This document shows positions 1-5,851 of a stretch of DNA of 13,581 nt, piece after piece. The notes beneath the pieces are model-generated. The model searched no databases. It was not told where the DNA came from and saw nothing but the letters and a program-made list of their open reading frames with translations. The position numbers and the translations under genes are program-made. This DNA comes from Entamoeba histolytica HM-1:IMSS (taxonomy: Eukaryota > Evosea > Mastigamoebida > Endamoebidae), in NCBI RefSeq assembly GCF_000208925.1, contig NW_001915128.1, positions 7,121-20,701 of the forward strand, written 5' to 3'. Each line of letters opens with the position of its first letter. Position 1 is the stretch's first letter.

Positions 1-2
1 GG

Positions 3-1292
3 TATTCACAACGATTAGATTGGTTAGGTGTTGGACTTGCTATTATTACTGTTATGGTTATTGTTATTTTGAAAGTTAAAGGAGGAATTGAATCAGGAGT
101 AGCAGGTGTTGCATTAATGAATATTACAACGCTTGGAGGATTTATTACAGATTTCTCACAAAATATATTAGAAGTAGATATTGTTATGCAATCAGTAGAA
201 AGAGTATTAGTGTTAAAAGATATTCCTGTTGAAGAAACAAAAGAGAAGAAAAGAAAGTATCAAGAAATACCAGAGGATTGGCCAAAAGAAGGAAAGATTG
301 AATTAAAGGGATATCAATTTAGATATCGTGAAGGATTACCATTAGTTTTAAAAGGAGTAGATGCTGTTATCAATGATAAAGAAAAAATAGGTATTGTTGG
401 AAGAACAGGAAGTGGAAAATCAACAATGATGGCAGGATTGTTTAGAATTGAAGAACCTGCAGGTGGGTCAATTCTTGTTGATGGAATTGATACTACAACA
501 ATTCCTATGCATACATTAAGATCAAGAATGTGTATTTTACCACAAGAAGCAACTATGTTTAGTGGAACAATTAGAGAAAATCTTGATCCTACATTCCAAA
601 AGAGTGATGAAGAAATGAAACATGTATTAGAATTGGTTAATGTAAATAAAGAATTGGATTATATAGTTACAGAAAATGGAGAAAATTTCTCACTTGGAGA
701 ACGTCAAATGATTTGCATGGCAAGAGCATTATTAAAGGGAGCTAAAATATTAATTATGGATGAAGCAACTGCATCAATTGATATTCAAACAGATATTATG
801 ATTCAAGAAATGGTTAGAAAGAATTTCAAAAAATGTACAACATTAACTATTGCACATAGACTACATTCAATCATGGATTCTAATCGAGTTATGGTATTTG
901 ATGATGGTCATTTAATGGAAATGGATACTCCAATTAATTTGATTGAACAAGAAACAACAATCTTCAATAATTTGGTTCAACAATCAGGATGTGCTGAAGA
1001 ACTTAAACGATTAGCAAAAGGAGAAGCATCTATTGCTGAAACATTAAAAGCTGAAGATGCAAAAAAGAAAAAACAAGAAAATGAATCATCAGACTCAACT
1101 GAAAAGCCAACAGAATTGATTGACTTAAATACACCATCTGCAAGTCCAATGCCACTTGATGGAACAGTAACCAATAAAGATAAATCCCCATTACTCAATT
1201 TAAATACACCAACAGTAAGTCCATTACCACAACATGTAAACGATAAGAGTGAATCGGTAAGTGAAGGTAGTAACAATTCTTCATCTAAATAA
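3..1292 (+). CDS. ABC transporter, ABCC/MRP type, C-terminal part (5' partial)
   Basis: Integral-membrane ATP-driven exporter subunit. Only the last membrane-helix region and second nucleotide-binding domain are in the window. The frame is open from base 3 (a reading with RLDWLG, as expected in the last transmembrane domain of ABCC proteins), so the ATG at 54 is internal. Numbering from that Met: Walker A GRTGSGKST 116-124, Q-loop Q164, degenerate signature FSLGERQ 212-218 (LSxGQ in most family members), Walker B ILIMDE 232-237 with the catalytic Glu237 present, D-loop SID 241-243, H-loop His268. A Glu after Walker B fits the catalytically competent NBD2 of ABCC proteins. After the domain comes a charged stretch (KKKK 337-340) and a Ser/Thr/Pro-rich tail of about 70 residues ending in SSSK. 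Substrate cannot be told. The neighbour Dph7 gene converges on it. Family call is firm; subfamily is probable. Confidence 0.93.
   Translation, partial: YSQRLDWLGVGLAIITVMVIVILKVKGGIESGVAGVALMNITTLGGFITDFSQNILEVDIVMQSVERVLVLKDIPVEETKEKKRKYQEIPEDWPKEGKIELKGYQFRYREGLPLVLKGVDAVINDKEKIGIVGRTGSGKSTMMAGLFRIEEPAGGSILVDGIDTTTIPMHTLRSRMCILPQEATMFSGTIRENLDPTFQKSDEEMKHVLELVNVNKELDYIVTENGENFSLGERQMICMARALLKGAKILIMDEATASIDIQTDIMIQEMVRKNFKKCTTLTIAHRLHSIMDSNRVMVFDDGHLMEMDTPINLIEQETTIFNNLVQQSGCAEELKRLAKGEASIAETLKAEDAKKKKQENESSDSTEKPTELIDLNTPSASPMPLDGTVTNKDKSPLLNLNTPTVSPLPQHVNDKSESVSEGSNNSSSK
1125..1229 (+). repeat. Two-copy LNTPxxSPxP direct repeat in the ABC transporter tail
   Basis: Copy 1 at 1125-1154 encodes LNTPSASPMP and copy 2 at 1200-1229 encodes LNTPTVSPLP. 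Both open with the same 12 bases TTAAATACACCA. Each copy carries one TP and one SP dipeptide, which are minimal sites for proline-directed kinases. The copies lie 75 bases apart, so the reading frame is kept. Confidence 0.8.
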
Positions 1293-1653
1293 ATTGATTG
1301 ATTTTGTTTTAATTAATGGTTTATCATAAAAATAAATGCAATTTCTAAAGGATATTCATTCTTTTGTTTTTTTGTATCATGTTCTTATTAATTACTTACT
1401 TAAAGTAATTTTATATTTTATTCTTTTTTAATATCAAATTTTGTTTGTAACAGTTAACAAACATAACAAATTACATATTATTTTTTACTTTTAAAATAAG
1501 AGAATGAAATTATTTTAACAAAAGTCTATTCTTCCTCAATTTCTATTGTTCGTAAATAAATTAGTTGTAATCAAATAAAACCATTGTCTTTCATCTTTTT
1601 AATACATTGATTTTGAAATGAAAATAATAATTATTAATTATTAACTAACCATT
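1293..1653. other. Intergenic region between convergent ABC transporter and Dph7 genes
   Basis: This 361-bp AT-rich gap holds no credible ORF or RNA gene that I can see. Near the left end, TTTTAATTAAT (1307-1317) is a plausible 3'-processing element for the ABC transporter. Near the right end, the minus strand reads TAATTAATAATTATTATTTT just past the Dph7 stop and could do the same there. Two small inverted repeats occur: AATTACTT/AAGTAATT at 1390-1410, and TGTTTGT/ACAAACA within about 1443-1463. In DNA this AT-rich they may be chance. Confidence 0.6.
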
Positions 1654-2580
1654 TTAATTATCATTTCTCCTCCATAAAACAACTTTTTTGTCATAAAAAC
1701 TACATGCAAGAATATCATTTCCAAGGGCATCAGCTCCATATACCATACTGTCGTGTGGCTCATATTTTTGAAATGTTTTTTCAAAAAGCCCATTTGAAGT
1801 TTGACAAAATTCAGCAACACCTCCACAAGCACCAGCAACAATAATTCTATTTCCTTGGTCGCTCATTCTCCATCCTGCCCCACCATCAATATGACCTTCC
1901 CATAAAGGCTTTTTCCAATTTCTAATATCAAATTCTTTTACAGAACCATCATAACTTCCAGCTAAGAAATTTGTTTGATTTCTCCAAATTAAATCAGTTA
2001 CCCCTGCATCAAATCGAATTTTAAATATCATATCATCATCTACCCATGCCTTACAATATGTATCATCACTTCCTGAAAGTAATGTTTTTCCATCAATATT
2101 CATGGCAACACTCCATACTTCGGCGTCATGACACTTTACTTCTTTAACTGGTTTCCATCTACCATTTCTAAATAATCTCCAATACGATATATAACCATCA
2201 TTTCTTGATGCAACTAATGTCTCACCACCAACAGAAGTTGATAATACTTCACATTCTTCTGGTATTATTGCACAATTTACTTCTTTCAATTCATCATTTG
2301 GAGTAAAAAATAATACTTTTGCATTTGCTGTACATGCAGTAATAAACTTTGTATCACCAACAACTACTGTTCCTAAATTATGTATTGCAGGAGTTCTGTT
2401 GTTGGTTAATAATTCTAATTGATTTGTTTCTCTATTTACTTTATAAGAGCAAATTGAGCCAGTTTTTCTTTCATTATATAAATGATAATAACTAATTATA
2501 ACGTGGTCTTCTTTATACGTATAAATTCCATCAGGTTCAGTTTCAGTGTTTAAAAGGATAGTAGGAGAATATTTATCCAT
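1654..2580 (-). CDS. DPH7: Dph7-like diphthine methylesterase (WD40 protein)
   Basis: Dph7 removes the methyl group from methylated diphthine on elongation factor 2, allowing the final amidation to diphthamide; it acts in the cytosol. The 308-residue product is a WD40 propeller. A clear WD unit lies at 151-179 (from HDAEVWSVAM to SGSDDTYCKAW), with others around 120-135 and 205-219. The C-terminal blocks that mark Dph7/WDR85 rather than a generic WD protein are GAGWRM (234-239), HDSMVYGAD (276-284) and ACSFYDKKVVLW (292-303), matching human LVYGAD and ATCSFYDHALHLW. It is shorter than the human protein (about 450 residues), mainly because a long C-terminal insert is missing. The start is the first Met after an in-frame TAA at 2584-2586. 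No intron is needed. It is divergent from the transportin gene. Function is inferred from family signatures. Confidence 0.85.
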   Translation of the reverse strand: MDKYSPTILLNTETEPDGIYTYKEDHVIISYYHLYNERKTGSICSYKVNRETNQLELLTNNRTPAIHNLGTVVVGDTKFITACTANAKVLFFTPNDELKEVNCAIIPEECEVLSTSVGGETLVASRNDGYISYWRLFRNGRWKPVKEVKCHDAEVWSVAMNIDGKTLLSGSDDTYCKAWVDDDMIFKIRFDAGVTDLIWRNQTNFLAGSYDGSVKEFDIRNWKKPLWEGHIDGGAGWRMSDQGNRIIVAGACGGVAEFCQTSNGLFEKTFQKYEPHDSMVYGADALGNDILACSFYDKKVVLWRRNDN

Positions 2581-2694
2581 TACTTAACTAGACAGTTCAA
2601 GTAATATAAAAAAAAAAGAAGAAGAAAAACAAAGAAACAAAAGAAAAAAATAGGGTTTAAAAAAAATAAAAAGTAAAAGAATTTGCTTTTTCTC
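2581..2694. promoter_or_regulatory. Divergent promoter between Dph7 and transportin, with a purine-rich tract
   Basis: This 114-bp region must hold the promoters of both genes. From 2608 to 2650 the + strand has only two pyrimidines in 43 bases. On the Dph7 side the minus strand carries CTTGAACT (2594-2601), resembling the GAAC core-promoter element described in Entamoeba histolytica. On the transportin side GGGTTTAAAAA (2653-2663) is a possible TATA-like element. AAAAGAATTT at 2675-2684 followed by CTTTTTCTC precedes the ATG. Element assignments are tentative. Confidence 0.5.
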
Positions 2695-5118
2695 ATGGAC
2701 GTTTCTCAACAACATTTGGCTCTTGTTATTCAGTTTCTTGAACAAACAGTTTCTTTACAAAACCAAACACAAAACACACAATTAATGAGTGTTTATAATG
2801 AAATAATTCAATATAATGATTATATTCCTTGTTTATTACAAATAATTGCAACACCTCAATACAAACCTTTACAACAAATTGCATGTATTTTTTTAAGACA
2901 ATCAATTTCACACACTAATATGGATGTATCAACGATTACTGGAAGTATTTTACCTTTATTAGTTGAACGTTCAGTTAGACCAACAGCAGCAAATTTATTA
3001 TGTAGTTGTTATACTAAAGCTAATGTACAGTATAAATATCAATTACTTCAAAAACTTATTTCAGTATTAAATGAATGTAATGATGTTCCATCTATTCAAG
3101 GGTCTTTAGCTACATTATATATGATTTTAGAAGATGATATTGGGATTGGTACAAGAAAAGAATTAGAACAAATACTTCCTTTAATTTATCAAGCTATTAT
3201 GAATAAACTAAATCATCCAAATGATGAAATCCGTGAAAGTGCTATGGAAGCACTTGCTGTTTCTGTTTTTAATTTATATGATTCAGATACATTTATTCCA
3301 ACAGTAATTCAAAGGTATAATGATTCTTCAGCTAAAGTAAGACTTATTTTATGTCAAATTATTACTTCAATTACAAATGCTTTTCCTGATGTATTAAAGA
3401 AATTTATTAGTCAAGTTATTCATGTTCTTGTTGCATTAACAAATGACCCAAATGAAAGTGTGAGGATTCATGCATGTGGGGTATGGGGAGAATTATGTAG
3501 TGTTTATTGTAATGAAATTAAACAAGTTCTTCCTTCATTACTTCAATTATTACTTCCACATACTGTATTAACAGATAGAGAAATAGGTGATATTGGAAAT
3601 GAAGCTGATGATTGTTTAGATGGTGATGGAGCAATGACTGAGAGAAAGCAAATTGGAGTTTCATTAGATCAGATGTCTATTTGTTATGGAAATGAACTAA
3701 TTGGATTATTATTACCATTTTTATCTGAACAATTAAAATCAACAGAATGGAAATATAAAGAAGCAGCAATTTTTGTATTTGGATGTATTATTTGTAAAGG
3801 ATGGAATCCAAATAATCAACAATTTAATCAACAAGTTAAAACAGTATTTATACAAATATTAGATAAAATGGATAATAGTCCATTAATTCAATATGTTATT
3901 ATGTGGGTTATTCAAAGAGTTGGATCAAATATTGGATTTATATTAACTTTAGATGAAATAAATAAAGTCTATGAAGGAGTTATTCATTTAATAAAAGAAG
4001 GAGTACCAAGAGTAAAATATCAATCATTATCAGTATTAAGTGTATTTCTTGATTTAGAATTACCATTTATTCAACAACAACATGCAACAATATTAAATTT
4101 AATGTTAGAACATATTGAACCACCAGTATTTGTAGGAGGAAGAGTTATTGATTTAATGTCACAGTTAGTAGATGTCGCTCCAGAACTTTTTGAATTAAAT
4201 TCAGTATTATTAAAAAGAGTAATTTCTCAATATATTCAATATGCCAGTGCTTTTCCTAATTCACCACAATTAATGGAAAGTGTTGTTTATAATCTTTCAT
4301 ATATTTTACCAAGATTTGGAGATGTTGGTATTCCAGTTACTGTTTCAATGAAAGATTTTGCTATTAATTTACTTAATGCAAGTGAAGGAGATCTTGAAAT
4401 GCAATCAAGTTGTTTACTTTTATTATCTTCTTGTTTAGCAGTAAACCCAACATTATCTGAAAAAATATTACAAATGGTAGCACAATCATTACCAAAATAT
4501 CTTCATTATTTAAAAGACTGTATGACAATAGCATCATACGGATTACTTGGGGATTTAATAACATATTCTACAAATGAAATTAAACCAATAATGGGAAATG
4601 TAATGAATAGTTTATTATTTGTTTTAGAAAATGGACATCCATCTATTTTATCAAATGTATTATGGTCTTTAGGTATTATTATACAAAGATATACAAATGA
4701 TATGCAAAGTTATTTTAATTCTATTTATCAACGTTTATTATATCTTCTTCAGAATAATTTATCTGATTTTAAATTAAATACAAAAAGAAATATGTTAATT
4801 TGTTTTGCTAGAATTGGTGAAGAGCTTCCTGATTTAGTTGCACCAATAATTGGAAATATTTGTTCTCAATTACTTAGTAGTGTGAATGGGCTAAGTGATA
4901 ATGAAGCATTATGTACAGTGATATTAGGAGTTGGAAGACTAATTTGTTACAATCCTAAAGTTTGTGAGTCTAGTTTAAATGTAATTCTTCAAATCTTTCA
5001 ACATTCATTTGTTAAATATGAAGCATTATATGAAATGTGTGATGCTGTTATTATGACTTTAAAACAAACATTTAATACCCCTCAATATTCTGTTATATGG
5101 CAAAATTATTCACAATGA
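2695..5118 (+). CDS. Transportin-like nuclear import receptor (karyopherin beta-2)
   Basis: HEAT-repeat importin that carries PY-NLS type cargo through nuclear pores and releases it on RanGTP. The start is the ATG at 2695 (MDVSQQHLALVIQFLEQT); the upstream TTG at 2683 in the same frame is not a credible eukaryotic start. Product 807 residues, against about 890 for human TNPO1. The N-terminal region resembles an importin-beta N domain. The middle matches transportin around its acidic loop and the block after it (ELIGLLLPFLSEQLKSTEWKYKEA..FVFGCI). The C-terminal part also follows transportin order: NVLWSLGIIIQ, then ARIGEELPDLVAPI, then the terminal IWQNYSQ. The acidic loop (about residues 294-318, DREIGDIGNEADDCLDGDG) is short. 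It is uninterrupted and intronless. The general importin-beta family is certain; the transportin assignment is by remembered alignment of these blocks. Confidence 0.87.
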   Translation: MDVSQQHLALVIQFLEQTVSLQNQTQNTQLMSVYNEIIQYNDYIPCLLQIIATPQYKPLQQIACIFLRQSISHTNMDVSTITGSILPLLVERSVRPTAANLLCSCYTKANVQYKYQLLQKLISVLNECNDVPSIQGSLATLYMILEDDIGIGTRKELEQILPLIYQAIMNKLNHPNDEIRESAMEALAVSVFNLYDSDTFIPTVIQRYNDSSAKVRLILCQIITSITNAFPDVLKKFISQVIHVLVALTNDPNESVRIHACGVWGELCSVYCNEIKQVLPSLLQLLLPHTVLTDREIGDIGNEADDCLDGDGAMTERKQIGVSLDQMSICYGNELIGLLLPFLSEQLKSTEWKYKEAAIFVFGCIICKGWNPNNQQFNQQVKTVFIQILDKMDNSPLIQYVIMWVIQRVGSNIGFILTLDEINKVYEGVIHLIKEGVPRVKYQSLSVLSVFLDLELPFIQQQHATILNLMLEHIEPPVFVGGRVIDLMSQLVDVAPELFELNSVLLKRVISQYIQYASAFPNSPQLMESVVYNLSYILPRFGDVGIPVTVSMKDFAINLLNASEGDLEMQSSCLLLLSSCLAVNPTLSEKILQMVAQSLPKYLHYLKDCMTIASYGLLGDLITYSTNEIKPIMGNVMNSLLFVLENGHPSILSNVLWSLGIIIQRYTNDMQSYFNSIYQRLLYLLQNNLSDFKLNTKRNMLICFARIGEELPDLVAPIIGNICSQLLSSVNGLSDNEALCTVILGVGRLICYNPKVCESSLNVILQIFQHSFVKYEALYEMCDAVIMTLKQTFNTPQYSVIWQNYSQ

Positions 5119-5133
5119 ATTGATTCTTTTGAT

Positions 5134-5158
5134 TGAAAATTTTTTTTAATTTAATAAA
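5134..5158 (+). terminator. Probable polyadenylation region of the transportin gene
   Basis: A run of T followed by TAATTT (5147-5152) lies about 29 bases after the TGA stop. A TAATTT-type element a short way past the stop is the usual Entamoeba 3' signal. It is followed by an A-rich stretch leading into the next gene's 5' region at 5208. The cleavage site is not visible. Confidence 0.4.
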
Positions 5159-5207
5159 ATTCTTAAATAAATTAATGCAAAACTCTTAAAAAAAAAGAAT
5201 TTCTCTT

Positions 5208-5809
5208 ATGAGAAGAACAAATCAAAAAGCAACTCGTGGAAATCTTTTACTAAAGATGGCTAATGAAGTTTGTTGAATAAAGAATTAATTAGACATTACT
5301 TATTCTAACAATCATCTTAATAGTTACAATTAAATAATGAGAAATTAACAACTCATCCAATTGAAATTATCCCTTGTAAGTCTATAAAAAAAGAACAACT
5401 ACAAATGTGTTTTGAACTTGTCAAAGAAAATATGTTTTCTTTAGATTCAGTATCTTCTTTAGGATGGAATGATCATGATAAAATGGAAGAAATGAAACAA
5501 GGAAATGGATTTTATATTCTTTTTAAAGAAGGATTTGTTTGTATTAGGTTTGAGCTGTTTGGGAATGGAATTCAGTGTTATTTATGGGAAATTCAAATAA
5601 AGAAAGAATATAGAAGACAAGGGATTGGAAAAGAAATGATGAATGTTATTGAAATAATATCAAAGAAGGCTCATTGTAGTGAAATTAGTTTATTAGTTTT
5701 AAAAAGTAATGTTGAAGGTAAAGCATTTTATGATAAATTACATTTTGAAGTAAAAAAACAAGATTCAAAAGACCAAGACTATTGGATTATGAGAAAAAAA
5801 TTAAATTAA
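5208..5809 (+). CDS. NAA40: NatD/NAA40-like N-alpha-acetyltransferase, join(5208..5267,5324..5809)
   Basis: GNAT enzyme of the NatD family, which acetylates the N-terminal residue of histones H4 and H2A using acetyl-CoA. Reading it as two exons gives 181 residues: 20 from exon 1 (MRRTNQKATRGNLLLKMANE) and 161 from exon 2. NatD features: FELVKENM (50-57), LGWND (66-70), EEM (75-77), RFE (95-97), YLWEIQI (106-112) and the acetyl-CoA loop RRQGIG (117-122). Glu109 matches human catalytic Glu139. The in-frame codons 5324-5404, upstream of the Met at 5405, align with human NatD (HPIEIIPCKSI against LNVSIECKRV), so translation should begin before 5405. Exon 1 supplies a start in phase 0. Several substrate-pocket positions differ from human (see findings). 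Its stop overlaps the cullin stop on the other strand. Human protein is 237 residues. Confidence 0.85.
5268..5323 (+). other. Spliceosomal intron in the NatD-like gene (56 nt)
   Basis: The 5' end is GTTTGTTGA and the 3' end is TTAATAG. GTTTGT...TAG is the conserved Entamoeba intron signature. A branch-site-like TTCTAACA lies at 5303-5310. Without splicing, the exon 1 frame meets TGA at 5274-5276 and the exon 2 frame is closed upstream by the TAG at 5321-5323. Removing 5268-5323 joins both in phase 0. Confidence 0.85.
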
Positions 5810-5851
5810 GCTAAATAAACAATCATTGAGCTATTATTTTCATTTCTTTTT
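5798..5851. terminator. Overlapping 3' ends of NatD-like (+) and cullin (-) genes
   Basis: Stop codons share TTAA at 5806-5809 (TAA at 5807-5809 on +, TAA at 5806-5808 on -). On the minus strand TAATTT directly follows the cullin stop (5798-5803) and lies within the last codons of the NatD gene. On the + strand the pyrimidine-rich TATTATTTTC and TTTCTTTTT (5833-5851) lies inside the last cullin codons. Either may act as a 3'-processing signal; this is inferred. Confidence 0.5.

Noticed and set aside
977..1276. 99-codon minus-strand frame opposite the ABC transporter tail
   Set aside because: Shadow of the Ser/Thr-rich coding tail on the other strand; no recognisable domain and no room for its own promoter.
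2683..2694. Transportin start four codons upstream of the ATG
   Set aside because: The upstream codon is TTG, and the ATG at 2695 is the natural start with a typical importin N-terminus.
5268..5291. Shorter NatD intron ending at the earlier TAG (5289-5291)
   Set aside because: It would be only 24 nt, too short for splicing, and the downstream frame would meet the TAG at 5321.
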